64,000 nt of DNA from Microbacterium sp. VKM Ac-2870 (GCF_015350795.1 NZ_JADKSH010000003.1:186001-250000), one strand, 5' to 3'. Counted from the first letter of the stretch, positions 15,469-26,793 are shown. Translations and numbers: made by a program. The notes: generated by a model from the letters alone, not told the origin.

Positions 15469-16770
15469 TCAGCGTTGAGCGACCGTGCAGGTGACCTGCG
15501 CGGCCGTCTGGCCGGTGATCGAGCTCGGCAGTTGCACCGCTTCCTGCGTCGGCGTGGGCGCCGCAGGCGTAGCCCCGGCATCGGCCGCCGCGGTCGGCGT
15601 GGGGGTCGCCGTGGGATCGGTCGGCGTCGGGGTGGCCTCGCCGACGACCTCGGTGCCGTAGCCGTCACTGGTCGATCCGGTCAGCTGGATCGGCTGATTG
15701 TTGGCGAGGGCGTCGAAGAGCACCTTGGCCGCGCTGGTCACGGGATCCACGCGCGAGCCGCCGGTCGCGTACACCGTCGGATACTGCACGAAGACGATGT
15801 CCTGGTAGGGGACGGCGCGCACCGCCATCGCGATCTGCACCATGTTCTGCGGGTTGGTCAGCGACGAGCTGAGCACCACCTGCGGCGGGTTGGCCGTGAC
15901 CTGCGAGATGGCCGTGTTGGCGAGGTTGAACAGCGTCGCCGGGTTGCTCAACACACCACCGGACTGCAGCTTGCGCACCATCGAGCTGAGGAACTGCTGC
16001 TGATTCGAGATGCGCCCGAGATCCGACCCGTCGCCGATGCCGTGGCGGATGCGCAGGAACTGCAGCGCCTGGGCCCCCTGAAGCGTGTGGTTTCCCTTGG
16101 AAAGCTCGAGGCCCGTGTTGCCGTCGCTGATGTCGTCTGCGACGCAGACGTCGACGCCCCCGATCGCGTCGGACATGGCGATGACGCCCGTCCAGCGGGT
16201 CGCGGCGGCGAACTGGATGTCGATGCCGGTCAGCTTCTCGATGGTGGCGACCGTGCACGAGAGTCCGCCGTACATGTACGACGCGTTCAGCATCTGGCCG
16301 CTCATCGCGGAGTACTGCGTGCCGTCTGGGCCCGTGCACGACGGAATCGGGACGATCATGTCGCGCGGGAACGAGACCACCGTCACCCGGCGCGGTTCGT
16401 CCGAGATATGCACGAGCATCGTGACGTCGTTGCGCTCGCCCTCGGTGTCGCCGTTCTGACAGGCCCCCGACAGGGCGGCATTCGGTCCCTCGCACGAATC
16501 GGTGCCGACGACGAGCATGTTGACGCCGCCCTCGATCTCACCGAGCGTCGGCGGCAGCTGGGCGTCATCATCGCCGATCGAGACACCGGCGGCCTGCACC
16601 GCGTTCGCGGCATCCCACACGTAGAAAGCTCCCACGGCGGTCGTGCTGACGACGGCCACCGCGACGATGGCCGCGAGCACTGCGAGCACCTGCGACAGCG
16701 GGTGCGGCGACTTCAGGATGCCGTGGCGGGCGACGGGCTGCCGACGAGGGCGCTCGGGGCGTGAACTCAC
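15469..16770 (-). CDS. LytR-CpsA-Psr (LCP) family protein
   Basis: A 433-aa membrane-anchored phosphotransferase-type protein that attaches teichoic acid or other glycopolymers to peptidoglycan from a lipid carrier. A short cytoplasmic N-terminus precedes one transmembrane helix (about 26-50). The LCP domain follows (VNMLVVGTDSC, SFPRDMIVPIP with its conserved Arg, RIRHGIGDGSDLGR). The C-terminus is a TP-rich linker and a short tail. GTG 16770 with AAAGG upstream is the likely start. An in-frame ATG at 16884 lies inside the tRNA-Ser gene and cannot be right. Confidence 0.9.
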   Translation of the reverse strand: MSSRPERPRRQPVARHGILKSPHPLSQVLAVLAAIVAVAVVSTTAVGAFYVWDAANAVQAAGVSIGDDDAQLPPTLGEIEGGVNMLVVGTDSCEGPNAALSGACQNGDTEGERNDVTMLVHISDEPRRVTVVSFPRDMIVPIPSCTGPDGTQYSAMSGQMLNASYMYGGLSCTVATIEKLTGIDIQFAAATRWTGVIAMSDAIGGVDVCVADDISDGNTGLELSKGNHTLQGAQALQFLRIRHGIGDGSDLGRISNQQQFLSSMVRKLQSGGVLSNPATLFNLANTAISQVTANPPQVVLSSSLTNPQNMVQIAMAVRAVPYQDIVFVQYPTVYATGGSRVDPVTSAAKVLFDALANNQPIQLTGSTSDGYGTEVVGEATPTPTDPTATPTPTAAADAGATPAAPTPTQEAVQLPSSITGQTAAQVTCTVAQR

Positions 16771-16805
16771 GGGGGACCTTTCGACAGCGGGCACGTCCGC
16801 TTCTG

Positions 16806-16890
16806 CGGAGGGTGTGGGATTCGAACCCACGGGACATTGCTGCCCACCGGTTTTCAAGACCGGGTCCATCGGCCGCTCGGACAACCCTCC
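16806..16890 (-). tRNA. tRNA-Ser (anticodon TGA)
   Basis: On the minus strand the acceptor stem GGAGGGT (16890-16884) pairs with ACCCTCC (16813-16807), and the discriminator is G. The anticodon loop is CTTGAAA between CCGGT and ACCGG. A long variable arm (GGGCAGCAATGTCCC) marks it as serine class II. The T arm is GTGGGTTCGAATCCCAC. CCA is not encoded. It would read TCA and related serine codons. Confidence 0.96.
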
Positions 16891-17006
16891 CTGACGGATG
16901 CCGCGGCATCCCTCAGACTGGCGTCGAGTCTAGTAGACGGACGATGCCCATCATCGCGCCCGTGGCTGGGCGGGCGCTGAAAGCGACCCGCGGCTCTCCG
17001 ATGCAG

Positions 17007-17936
17007 CTAGAGCCGGCGCAGGATGTCGGCGACACCGCCGGCATGGACGGATGCCGTCACCTCACCGGCCTCGCGGCGCACCTCGTCGGGGCCCTGTCCC
17101 ATCGCGATGGCGCGGCCTCCGTGATCGAGCGCCCAGCGGAACATGCCGAGGTCGTTGCGTCCGTCGCCCATCACGAGCACGCGCTCGGGTTCGACGCCCA
17201 ACCAGGTGCGCACTCGTTCGAGAGCGGTCGACTTGTCGACGCCCTGCGGCGCGATATCGAGCCATGCCGACCACCCGACCGCGTACGACACCTTGTTCAG
17301 ACCGATCCGTTCGACCAGCGAGAGGAAATCGCCGTTGGTCTCGTCGGGCGAGACGACCACGACGCGGCACACCGGCTGCGCCACCAGTTCGGCGAAGTCG
17401 ACACGGCGGGCGTGCGCCAGGTTCCAGTCGTCGAGCTGCTCGGTGTACAGCCGTCCACCGTCGGCGAGCTCGACCATGTACCGCGCGTGCGGCAGGTGCT
17501 CGCGCAGCAGGGTGACCACCTCGGTGGGATCGAACGTCTCGACGTGGAAGCGCTCGTAGCGGCTCTCCTCGCCGAAGTCGCCGCCCACGCGTCTCATGAT
17601 GACCGCGCCGTTGGAGCACACCGCGTACTCGGGGGCGAGTTCGAGCACGTGCTGGATGCCGCGGGTGCTCTCCCAGCTGCGCCCGGTGGCCAGCATCACC
17701 TCATTGCCGGCGCGGTGCGCGTGTGCGATGGCATCCACCACCCCGGGACTGAGCGTCTCGTCCTCCAGGAGCACGGTGCCGTCGACATCGAGCGCGATGA
17801 GCAGGCGCTCCGTCACGACTGCGGGGTTCTCGGCATCCGTGGCGAGGTCATCGACCAGATGTGCCGCCTCCGGCGCACCCACGACCTCGACCGCCCCCGT
17901 GGGCGGCAGGCGGTCTTCGGCGCGCGAAGGGCTCAC
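17007..17936 (-). CDS. HAD superfamily hydrolase, Cof type
   Basis: A 309-aa haloacid-dehalogenase-like phosphatase. Motif I is LDVDGTV (Asp50, Asp52) and motif IV is GDGRND from about residue 257. ATGRSW gives the motif II region, and the insert between them is a C2-type cap as in Cof/YbiV sugar-phosphate phosphatases. The first 43 residues are not part of the fold, so a start nearer [14 protein letters not shown] is possible. The GTG at 17936 overlaps the serS stop (GTGA), so it is in an operon with serS. Substrate unknown. Confidence 0.88.
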   Translation of the reverse strand: MSPSRAEDRLPPTGAVEVVGAPEAAHLVDDLATDAENPAVVTERLLIALDVDGTVLLEDETLSPGVVDAIAHAHRAGNEVMLATGRSWESTRGIQHVLELAPEYAVCSNGAVIMRRVGGDFGEESRYERFHVETFDPTEVVTLLREHLPHARYMVELADGGRLYTEQLDDWNLAHARRVDFAELVAQPVCRVVVVSPDETNGDFLSLVERIGLNKVSYAVGWSAWLDIAPQGVDKSTALERVRTWLGVEPERVLVMGDGRNDLGMFRWALDHGGRAIAMGQGPDEVRREAGEVTASVHAGGVADILRRL

Positions 17937-19213
17937 GCGATCGGCTCCGCCACCTCGAGGCCGCCGAGGTAGGGCCGCAGCACCTCCGGGATGACGACCG
18001 AGCCGTCGGCGCGCTGGTGGGTCTCGAGCAGTGCGACGATCCAGCGTGTGGTCGCCAGCGTGCCGTTGAGGGTGGCGACGGGCGCGGTCTTGCCGATCCC
18101 TCCGCCCTCCACCGGCGGGCGGTAGCGCACGTCCAGGCGGCGCGCCTGGTACGTGGTGCAGTTGCTGGTCGAGGTGAGCTCGCGGTACGAGCCTTGGGTG
18201 GGGACCCAGGCCTCGACGTCGTACTTGCGGGCGGCGCTGGAGCCGAGGTCACCGGCCGCGACATCGATGACGCGGTAGCTCAGCCCCAGGTCCTGCAGCA
18301 TCTGCTCCTGCACGGCGACCAGCCGCAGGTGCTCCGCCTCGGCATCCTCAGGAGTCGTGTAGACGAACATCTCCAGCTTGTTGAACTGGTGCACGCGGAT
18401 GATGCCGCGGGTGTCCTTGCCGTACGAGCCGGCCTCGCGGCGATAGCACGTCGACCACCCTGCGTAGCGCTTGGCGCCCGCGGTCAGATCGAGGATCTCG
18501 CCCATGTGATAGCCGGCCAGCGGTACCTCGCTCGTTCCGACGAGGTACAGGTCGTCGGCTTCGAGCTTGTAGACCTCGTCGGCGTGCTGACCGAGAAAGC
18601 CCGTGCCGCGCATGATCTCGGGGCGCACGAGCGTCGGCGGGATCATCGGGATGAATCCGGCGTCGATCGCGCGCTGCAGACCCAGTGACATGAGCGCGTA
18701 CTCGAGGCGCGCGCCGATGCCGGTGAGGAAGTAGAAACGGCTGCCCGAGACTTTGGTGCCGCGCTCCATGTCGATGGCGCCGAGCTTCTCGCCGAGGGCG
18801 AGGTGGTCGAGCGGCTCGAAGTCGAAGGATGCCGGGGCTCCGTGCGTGCGCAGCGTCACGAAGTCCTCTTCACCACCGGCCGGGACGCCGTCGATGACGA
18901 TGTTCTCGATGCGCGCGAGGGCCGCCTCGGCGGCTTCTTCGGCGGCGGTCACCGCCTGCTGCGCGAGCTTCACCCGGTCGCTGAGTTCCTTGGCCTGCGC
19001 GACGAGCGCGGGTTTGTCCTCCTTGGCAGCGGCGGCGACCGTCTTGCCGTGCGCGTTCTGGGCGGCCCGCAGCTCCTCGAACGCGGTGATCGCGGCGCGG
19101 CGCGAGCGGTCGGCCTCGAGCGCGTCGTCGACCGTGTCGGCCGACTGCCCGCGCGCCTGCTGAGAGCGCTTGACGAGGTCCGGGTTGTCGCGGAGAAGAG
19201 CGAGATCGATCAC
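17933..19213 (-). CDS. serS: Seryl-tRNA synthetase
   Basis: A 426-aa class II synthetase that charges tRNA-Ser with serine. The N-terminal coiled-coil arm that grips the long variable arm spans about 28-105. Class II motif 2 is in [15 protein letters not shown], and motif 3 is in [15 protein letters not shown]. The start at GTG 19213 (translated [17 protein letters not shown]) fits the conserved family N-terminus; the six extra codons to 19234 do not. No ribosome binding site is evident, so it may be leaderless. It lies within 4 kb of two tRNA-Ser genes. Confidence 0.96.
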   Translation of the reverse strand: MIDLALLRDNPDLVKRSQQARGQSADTVDDALEADRSRRAAITAFEELRAAQNAHGKTVAAAAKEDKPALVAQAKELSDRVKLAQQAVTAAEEAAEAALARIENIVIDGVPAGGEEDFVTLRTHGAPASFDFEPLDHLALGEKLGAIDMERGTKVSGSRFYFLTGIGARLEYALMSLGLQRAIDAGFIPMIPPTLVRPEIMRGTGFLGQHADEVYKLEADDLYLVGTSEVPLAGYHMGEILDLTAGAKRYAGWSTCYRREAGSYGKDTRGIIRVHQFNKLEMFVYTTPEDAEAEHLRLVAVQEQMLQDLGLSYRVIDVAAGDLGSSAARKYDVEAWVPTQGSYRELTSTSNCTTYQARRLDVRYRPPVEGGGIGKTAPVATLNGTLATTRWIVALLETHQRADGSVVIPEVLRPYLGGLEVAEPIA

Positions 19214-19287
19214 CTCACAGAGTCTAGTTGTCAAGCCCGCACCCCCTCCGCGGCCCCGGTCCGACGCCGCCGGGTATGTTTAGCGGC

Positions 19288-20307
19288 ATGTCTCCCGCCG
19301 ACGCCGCCCCCTCCGCCGGGGACACGGCGCCTCGCCGCGCCGCGCTCATCTACAACCCGATCAAAGTGGAGGCCGAGCAGCTGCGCGCGAGCGTGACCCG
19401 CCAGGCCGCCGATGCGGGCTGGGGCGAGCCCCTCTTCTACGAGACGACGGTCGACGAGCTGGGTGACGGGCTGACCCGGGAGGCGATCGGCGCCGGCGCC
19501 GCGGCATTGCTCGTCGCCGGCGGAGACGGCACGGTTCGCGCCGTGAGCGAGGCGGCGGCCGGGTCGGGAATCGCCCTGACGATCGTGCCCAGCGGCACCG
19601 GCAACCTGCTCGCGCGCAACATCCAGCTACCACTGACCGACCCCGACGCGATGATCGCCGCGACCTTCGCCGGCGACGTCCGTGCGATCGATGTGGGCTT
19701 CGCCGAGATGCTGCGCCCCGACGGCGAGCGCGAAGAGCGCGCGTTCGTCGTGATGGGCGGCATGGGTCTGGATGCCGCGATGATCGCCAACACCAGCGGC
19801 GACCTGAAGAAGAAGGTCGGCTGGGTGGCATACGTCGACGGCGCGGCCCGGTCGCTCGTCAAGGCGAAGCCGTTTGCGGTGATGTACCAGGTGGAAGGCC
19901 ACCGCATGCATCGCGCGAGTGTGCAGAGCGTGCTTTTCGCCAACTGCGGTTCGCTTCCGGCCGGGCTCGAGCTCATCCCCGAGGCCTCGGTCGCCGACGG
20001 CCAGCTCGACATCGCGATCTTCCAGCCCAAGACCGCTTTCGGCTGGCTCGCGGTGTGGCGCCGGGTGGCGTGGGACAACAGCGTGCTGCGCAAGTTCCGG
20101 GCAGGCCGGCGCATCCTGCGTCTGCGCACCCGCGACAACTCCATCCGGTACGCGCGCGGCACCGGCATCCAGATCGCCGCCGGCGCCCCCACGCCCGTGC
20201 AGCTCGACGGCGACGAGTTCGGCGAGGCCACGTCGGTCGACGTCCGCATCCACGCCGGCGCGCTGCAGCTGGCCGTGCCCGCCGGGCACACCGCTCCCGC
20301 CCTCTGA
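19288..20307 (+). CDS. Diacylglycerol kinase catalytic-domain lipid kinase
   Basis: A 339-aa lipid kinase of the DagK/YegS type. The ATP-binding motif GGDGTVRAV starts near residue 78 and SGTGNLLARN follows at 102-111. Later regions (VMGGMGLDAAMI, ELIPEASVADGQLDIAIF) match the C-terminal beta-sandwich domain. It probably phosphorylates diacylglycerol or a related lipid in membrane turnover. ATG 19288 is preferred. A TATGTT at 19274-19279 could be a -10 element for a leaderless transcript. It is divergent from serS. Confidence 0.9.
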   Translation: MSPADAAPSAGDTAPRRAALIYNPIKVEAEQLRASVTRQAADAGWGEPLFYETTVDELGDGLTREAIGAGAAALLVAGGDGTVRAVSEAAAGSGIALTIVPSGTGNLLARNIQLPLTDPDAMIAATFAGDVRAIDVGFAEMLRPDGEREERAFVVMGGMGLDAAMIANTSGDLKKKVGWVAYVDGAARSLVKAKPFAVMYQVEGHRMHRASVQSVLFANCGSLPAGLELIPEASVADGQLDIAIFQPKTAFGWLAVWRRVAWDNSVLRKFRAGRRILRLRTRDNSIRYARGTGIQIAAGAPTPVQLDGDEFGEATSVDVRIHAGALQLAVPAGHTAPAL

Positions 20308-20480
20308 CCCCCGCGCCACCGCCGAGAAACGACCTGGCGCCCGAAACGCCTGGTCGTCCGGGGCGCCGGCCGGTGTTTCGGCGACGGGGTGAGCTCGTCC
20401 GGATCGATAAGCGACGCACAGGTGCGGGCAGTAGCGTGCGAACGCATCGCACCGGGTCGAGCAAGACGGAAGGGGTCGAG

Positions 20481-20885
20481 GTGGACAGCGCCGAACGACA
20501 ACGACGGTTCGAGCAGGGATTGGGTGTGCTCGAGAAACTCCATGGCCACAGCGGACTCGACGTCATCGAAGCCCTCGCGGAGGTGTCCCCCGAGCTCGCC
20601 CACCAGACGGTCGCGTGGGGGTATGGCGAGATCTACTCCCGCCCGCAGTTGGCGGCTCGCGACCGACAGCTCGTGACGCTCGGCATCCTGACCGCTCTCG
20701 GCGGCTGTGAGCCGCAGCTGGAGGTACACATCAACGCGGCGCTCAACGCGGGGCTCACGCAGGGAGAGGTCATCGAGACTCTGCTGCACACCGCCGTCTA
20801 CTGCGGCTTTCCGCGCGCGCTCAACGCCACCCTCGTCGCGGGCAGGGTCTTCTCCGCACGGGCGGCGGACGCGCGGTCCGCCTGA
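20481..20885 (+). CDS. Carboxymuconolactone decarboxylase family protein
   Basis: A 134-aa, mostly helical protein of the CMD/AhpD-like fold (ERQRRFEQGLGVLEKLHG, RDRQLVTLGILTALGGCEPQ, LHTAVYCGFPRALNA). It lacks the CxxC redox pair of AhpD; single cysteines occur in GGCEP and YCGFP. It therefore looks closer to gamma-carboxymuconolactone decarboxylases, though no aromatic degradation genes are nearby. GTG 20481 has GGAAGGGG upstream. True substrate is unknown. Confidence 0.82.
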   Translation: MDSAERQRRFEQGLGVLEKLHGHSGLDVIEALAEVSPELAHQTVAWGYGEIYSRPQLAARDRQLVTLGILTALGGCEPQLEVHINAALNAGLTQGEVIETLLHTAVYCGFPRALNATLVAGRVFSARAADARSA

Positions 20886-20956
20886 AGCACCTACCTGCAC
20901 GCGCCCGAGCCGCGCAAGGTCTCGCGCCAGCTCTCGGCGCACGTCACGATAGAGAC

Positions 20957-22303
20957 ATGCCGGCGTCCCCCAGTCTCGTGTGGCTGCGCGACGACCTGCG
21001 TCTCGCCGACAACCCTGCGTTGCGCGCCGCGGTCGACCGCGGCGGCCCGGTGATCGCGGTCTACGTGCTCGACGAGGTGTCGCCCGGCTTCCGCCCCCTC
21101 GGCGGCGCGGCCCGCTGGTGGCTGCACCATTCGCTGGCGGAGTTGGGTGAGCGCCTTCGAGAAAAGGGATCCGTGCTCGTCCTGCGACAGGGGGCGGCAT
21201 CCGAGGTGATGCCTGCCATCGTCGCGGAGACGGACGCCGGCGCGGTCTTCTGGAACCGGCGCTACAGCGCCCCCGAGCGCGAGGTCGATGCCGGTCTCAA
21301 AGAGTCGCTGCGCGCCAACGGGATCGAGGTGCGCTCGTTCGCGGCGTCGCTGCTGTTCGAGCCCTGGACGGTCCGCACCGGCGCCGGCACCCCCTACGGC
21401 GTCTTCACCCCGTTCTGGCGTGCGTGCCAGCAGCTTGCCCCGCCCCGGCAGCCGATGCCCGAGCCGCGCGAGATCGCGGGACCGGCGAGCGTCCCGGCAT
21501 CCGATCGGCTCGGCGACTGGCAGCTGCTGCCGACGTCGCCGGACTGGGCGGGCGGACTCCGCGAGCGCTGGATGCCCGGCGAGCTCGCCGCCCGCCAACG
21601 ACTGCACGATTTCCTCGCCGAGGACGTCGCCGACTACGACAGGGCCCGCGACGAGCCCGCGGGCGGTGCCACCTCGATGCTCTCGCCGCGGCTGCGGTGG
21701 GGCGAGCTCAGCCCGTTCCAGGTGTGGCACGCCGCGGTGTCGTCCGGCGCCCGCGTCGGGGGGTTCCTGTCGGAAGTCGGCTGGCGCGAATTCGCCTGGC
21801 ACACCCTCTTCCACGCGCCCGAGCTCGCGACGAAGAACCTCAAGCCCGCCTTCGACGCCTTCCCCTGGCCGCGACTGAACCCCGGCATGCTCACCGCGTG
21901 GCAGCGCGGCGAGACCGGCATCGCCCTGGTCGATGCGGGCATGCGCGAGCTCTGGGTGTCGGGCTTCATGCACAACCGGGTGCGGATGGTCGTGGCGTCG
22001 TTTCTCATCAAGAACCTGCTGATCGACTGGCGCCTGGGGGAACAGTGGTTCTGGGACACGCTCGTCGACGCGGATGCCGCGAGCAACCCCTTCAACTGGC
22101 AGTGGGTAGCCGGGTCGGGAGCCGACGCGGCACCGTACTTCCGCATCTTCAACCCCGAGCTGCAGGCGAAGAAGTTCGATGCCGACGGCCGCTATGTGCG
22201 GCAGTGGGCCCCGGATGCCGAGGAGCGCGAGCCCATCGTCGACCTCAAAGTCACCCGCGATGCGGCCCTCGCTGCCTACGAGGCGGTCAAGGGCGCCGGC
22301 TAA
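20957..22303 (+). CDS. phr: Deoxyribodipyrimidine photolyase
   Basis: A 448-aa DNA repair enzyme that splits cyclobutane pyrimidine dimers with light. The N-terminal alpha/beta antenna domain begins SLVWLRDDLRLADNPAL. The helical FAD domain has EVGWREFAWH, MHNRVRMVVASFLIKNLLID and the signature DADAASNPFNWQWVAGSGAD. Length is normal for class I enzymes. It appears monocistronic. The gene after it starts 50 bases downstream and may be co-transcribed. Confidence 0.95.
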   Translation: MPASPSLVWLRDDLRLADNPALRAAVDRGGPVIAVYVLDEVSPGFRPLGGAARWWLHHSLAELGERLREKGSVLVLRQGAASEVMPAIVAETDAGAVFWNRRYSAPEREVDAGLKESLRANGIEVRSFAASLLFEPWTVRTGAGTPYGVFTPFWRACQQLAPPRQPMPEPREIAGPASVPASDRLGDWQLLPTSPDWAGGLRERWMPGELAARQRLHDFLAEDVADYDRARDEPAGGATSMLSPRLRWGELSPFQVWHAAVSSGARVGGFLSEVGWREFAWHTLFHAPELATKNLKPAFDAFPWPRLNPGMLTAWQRGETGIALVDAGMRELWVSGFMHNRVRMVVASFLIKNLLIDWRLGEQWFWDTLVDADAASNPFNWQWVAGSGADAAPYFRIFNPELQAKKFDADGRYVRQWAPDAEEREPIVDLKVTRDAALAAYEAVKGAG

Positions 22304-22352
22304 GACGAGCCGACCCGGAATGCCGCGGCGCCTCCGGGGGTTGCAGGAGACG

Positions 22353-23399
22353 ATGTCTGCTGCACTCTCCGTCCTCGATCTCGTTCCCGTCCGCGCCGGT
22401 CAGACCAGCGCCCAGGCCGTCGCCGCCTCGCTCGCCCTCGCGCAGCGCGCCGACGAGCTCGGCTACCGCCGCTACTGGTTCGCGGAGCACCACAACATGC
22501 CGGCTGTCGCCTCGACGACTCCGCCGGTGCTGATCGCGGCCGCAGCTACGCGCACCTCTCGCATCCGCGTCGGGTCGGGAGGCGTCATGCTCCCCAACCA
22601 CGCCCCGCTCGTGGTCGCCGAACAGTTCGCCGCGCTCGAGGCCATCGCCCCGGGGCGCATCGATCTGGGTCTCGGACGCGCACCGGGCAGCGATCCCGTC
22701 ATCACGCAGCTGCTGCGGATGAGCGGCACCTCGAGCGACGTCGATCGCTTTCCCGACCACGTCCGCGATATCGCGGCGATCATGTCGGCCGACGGCGCGA
22801 GCGTGCGACTCACCGGTCGCGGCGACTCCGAGGATCGCTACAGCATCCACGCGACGCCGGCGGCGACGGGCGCCCCCGAGGTGTGGCTGCTCGGATCGAG
22901 CGACTACTCGGCGCAGTTGGCCGCGGCCTTCGGCCTGCCCTACGTCTTCGCGAACCACTTCTCCGGTGAGGGGCTCGAGCGCGCACTGGAGCTCTACCGC
23001 ACACAGTTCCAGCCGTCGGAGCATCTCGACGCCCCTCGCACCTTCCTCACCGCCAACGCGGTCGTCGCTCCGACGTCCACGGAGGCCGAAGAGCGGATGC
23101 TGCCGCAAGCGCGCATGATGGCGCGCTTGCGGGGCGGACGCCCCCTCACCGCGCTCGAGACCGTGGAGCAGTCCGCGGCCGCAGAGGCCGAGGACCGGCT
23201 CGCCGCGCCGCTGATCGATGCCCTCCGCCGCCGCTGGTTCGTCGGCACCGGCGACGAGGCGCGAGCGGCGCTCGCATCGTTCGCGGACCGCTACGGCGTG
23301 GACGAGGTCATGGTCTCGCCCGTGGCGGGCGCTTACGACGCCGAGCCGATGGATGCCGCGGACGGCCGCGTGCAGACGCTGGAACTGCTCGCCGCCTGA
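22353..23399 (+). CDS. LLM-class flavin-dependent oxidoreductase (MsnO8-like)
   Basis: A 348-aa luciferase-like monooxygenase with a TIM-barrel fold. Typical segments are RYWFAEHHNMPAVAS, RIRVGSGGVMLPNHAPLVVA, the glycine-rich GRIDLGLGRAPG and the C-terminal SFADRYGVDEVMVSPV. It probably uses reduced FMN and oxygen; substrate unknown. ATG 22353 with GCAGGAG upstream. It converges with pheA, leaving 30 bases between the stops. Confidence 0.9.
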   Translation: MSAALSVLDLVPVRAGQTSAQAVAASLALAQRADELGYRRYWFAEHHNMPAVASTTPPVLIAAAATRTSRIRVGSGGVMLPNHAPLVVAEQFAALEAIAPGRIDLGLGRAPGSDPVITQLLRMSGTSSDVDRFPDHVRDIAAIMSADGASVRLTGRGDSEDRYSIHATPAATGAPEVWLLGSSDYSAQLAAAFGLPYVFANHFSGEGLERALELYRTQFQPSEHLDAPRTFLTANAVVAPTSTEAEERMLPQARMMARLRGGRPLTALETVEQSAAAEAEDRLAAPLIDALRRRWFVGTGDEARAALASFADRYGVDEVMVSPVAGAYDAEPMDAADGRVQTLELLAA

Positions 23400-23406
23400 C
23401 GTCGCG

Positions 23407-23440
23407 GCGGGCTCACGCCTCGGGCGGGCTCACGCCTCGG
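23407..23440. repeat. 17-bp perfect tandem duplication at the pheA 3' end
   Basis: GCGGGCTCACGCCTCGG occurs twice head to tail (23407-23423 and 23424-23440). The second copy contains the pheA stop codon (minus strand TGA at 23432-23430), so the first copy carries a second, untranslated copy of the last codons and stop. It looks like a recent slippage duplication without effect on the protein. Confidence 0.85.
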
Positions 23441-24413
23441 GCGCGCCCGAGATGAGCCCGCGCAGCCAGTCACGCGCCTCGACGAACACCTCGTCGGAGT
23501 AGCGGTCGGGGTAGTGCACGATCGCGCGGTCGGCGCGCGGATACGACCCGAGGTAGATGACCTTCGGACTGAACCGCCGAAGGCCCAGCAACGCGTCGGC
23601 CATGCGCTCGTCTTCGATGTGCCCGTCGGCGTCGATCACGAACCGATAGCGTCCGAGCTCGTCGCCGATCGGGCGCGAGGCCAACAGCGACAGGTTTATG
23701 CCGCGCGTGGCGAACTGCTCCAGAAGCTCGAGCAGGGCGCCGGGATACTCCTCCGGTAGCTCCACGATCAGCGACGTCTTGTCGGCGCCGGTCGGCGACG
23801 GCGGCGCCACGGTGCGGCTGACGAGCACGAAGCGGGTGACGGCGTTCGCGTTGTCGCCGATCTCCTCGGCCAGCAGCTGCAGGTCGTGGTGCTCCAGGAT
23901 GCCGGGCGGTGCCACCGCCGCGTCGGCGGCACTGACGCCCTCGATCATGTCGACGGCGGAGGCGACATTGCTCGACGCCGGGAGGTGCGCGTGGTCGGGC
24001 AGGTTCGTCGACAGCCACCGGAGGCACTGTCCGTACGCGACCGGGTGCGCGGCGACGAGCTTCACGTCTTCGATGCGCACACCGGGGCGCGCGACGAGCA
24101 CGAAATTGACCCGAACGAGATACTCACCGACGATTCTCAGACCCGGCATGGTGGCCAGCGCGTCCTGCGCCGTCGACACCCCGCCATCGACGGAATTCTC
24201 GATCGCGATCATCGCGGCATCCGACCGGCCCTCGACGACATCGGCAAGAGCCTCGCCGACATTGCGCACCGGACGCCAGATCTGATCGCGCGCTTCGGGC
24301 ACCTGCGCGAGCGCGGCCTCGGTGAACGTTCCGGCCGGTCCGAGGTAGCTGTAGGTGCGGCGCGTGGGCACGGGCGCCGCGGATGCCGCGGTCGGCGAAG
24401 GCGCGGAAGTCAC
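23430..24413 (-). CDS. pheA: Prephenate dehydratase
   Basis: A 327-aa cytoplasmic enzyme converting prephenate to phenylpyruvate in phenylalanine synthesis. The catalytic domain starts at YSYLGPAGTFTE (21-32) and includes the active-site Thr-Arg-Phe at 193-195 (NAVTRFVLV). The ACT regulatory domain covers about 213-290 (GALLELLEQFATRGINLSLL); the usual ESRP is LASRPIG here. No chorismate mutase domain is fused, which is normal for actinobacteria. Phenylalanine feedback through ACT is expected from the family. Confidence 0.95.
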   Translation of the reverse strand: MTSAPSPTAASAAPVPTRRTYSYLGPAGTFTEAALAQVPEARDQIWRPVRNVGEALADVVEGRSDAAMIAIENSVDGGVSTAQDALATMPGLRIVGEYLVRVNFVLVARPGVRIEDVKLVAAHPVAYGQCLRWLSTNLPDHAHLPASSNVASAVDMIEGVSAADAAVAPPGILEHHDLQLLAEEIGDNANAVTRFVLVSRTVAPPSPTGADKTSLIVELPEEYPGALLELLEQFATRGINLSLLASRPIGDELGRYRFVIDADGHIEDERMADALLGLRRFSPKVIYLGSYPRADRAIVHYPDRYSDEVFVEARDWLRGLISGAPEA

Positions 24414-24436
24414 GGGTGACAGCCTACGCTGAAGGG

Positions 24437-25069
24437 GTGATCCGCCGACTTTCCCCCCTCGCCGTCGTCACCGCCGTCGCGCTCGCCATCGGCCTGAGCG
24501 CGTGTGCTCCGGAAGAGAAGCCGGCGACCAAACCGACGCCCACGGACTCCGCCAGCGCCACGCCCACGCCGACGCCGACGCCGAGTGCAACGCCGTCGCC
24601 GTCGCCCACCGCCGACCTCGCCTGTCTCGTCGGCGACTGGCACATGGGCCAGGACCAGGTGACCGCCTTCTACAACGACGTCAACTCGCTCATGGCCGGC
24701 TCCGGCGCCGTTTTCACCCCCACAGGCACCGCGGATCTCGAGCTGCGCAAGGACGGCAGCTACACCTGGACGCCGGCCCAGCACGTCACCGCGATGATCT
24801 CCGGCGCGACGATGCTGATCCAGTTCAAGGGTTCGATCACCGGCACGTATACGGTCACCGGCAATGGCATCGGCGGCCAGACGCAGGACACTTCGGGTAT
24901 GGAGATCATCGCGACGATCGACGGCAAACCGACCGATGCCGGCTCCATCAGCCAGCAGATCGCGCTCGCTCCGATCACCGACGCGAAGTACGGCTGCAAG
25001 ACCGACACGCTGACGCTGATCAACAAGCTGTCGGACAGCACCGCGACCTCGGTGCTGCACCGCAAGTAG
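24437..25069 (+). CDS. Putative lipoprotein, 210 aa
   Basis: The signal peptide (RRLSPLAVVTAVALAIGLSAC) ends in a lipobox with the lipidated Cys at about residue 22. A TP/SP-rich linker (about 32-60) follows. The outer domain, about 62-205, begins LACLVGDWHMGQDQV and looks like a lipocalin-like beta barrel (KDGSYTWTPAQ, IQFKGSITGTYTV, KYGCKTDTLTL), with two cysteines that could pair. No family assigned. GTG 24437 sits seven bases after a TACGCT -10-like element, so translation may be leaderless. It is divergent from pheA. Confidence 0.75.
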   Translation: MIRRLSPLAVVTAVALAIGLSACAPEEKPATKPTPTDSASATPTPTPTPSATPSPSPTADLACLVGDWHMGQDQVTAFYNDVNSLMAGSGAVFTPTGTADLELRKDGSYTWTPAQHVTAMISGATMLIQFKGSITGTYTVTGNGIGGQTQDTSGMEIIATIDGKPTDAGSISQQIALAPITDAKYGCKTDTLTLINKLSDSTATSVLHRK

Positions 25070-25114
25070 TCGGGCCGCGATGCGGGGGCACGGCGGCAGT
25101 GACAGACTGTGGAC

Positions 25115-26758
<1,644 letters not shown>

Positions 26759-26766
26759 CCCCAGCG

Positions 26767-26793
26767 GGTGAGAGGTGGCGCCACGCTCTCACC
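26767..26793 (+). terminator. Likely terminator hairpin after pgm
   Basis: GGTGAGAG (26767-26774) pairs perfectly with CTCTCACC (26786-26793), and the loop region itself contains the dyad GTGGC/GCCAC, so the stem can extend. It starts eight bases after the pgm stop. There is no T-tract, as is common in actinobacteria. Confidence 0.6.

Noticed and set aside
16771..16884. Upstream ATG extension of the LCP protein
   Set aside because: The extension lies in the tRNA-Ser(TGA) gene; GTG 16770 has a better ribosome binding site.
15276..16890. tRNA genes as attachment sites of an integrated element
   Set aside because: No integrase or direct repeat of the tRNA 3' ends is seen nearby; the only recombinase is at 1601 and its element ends are set by the split gene.
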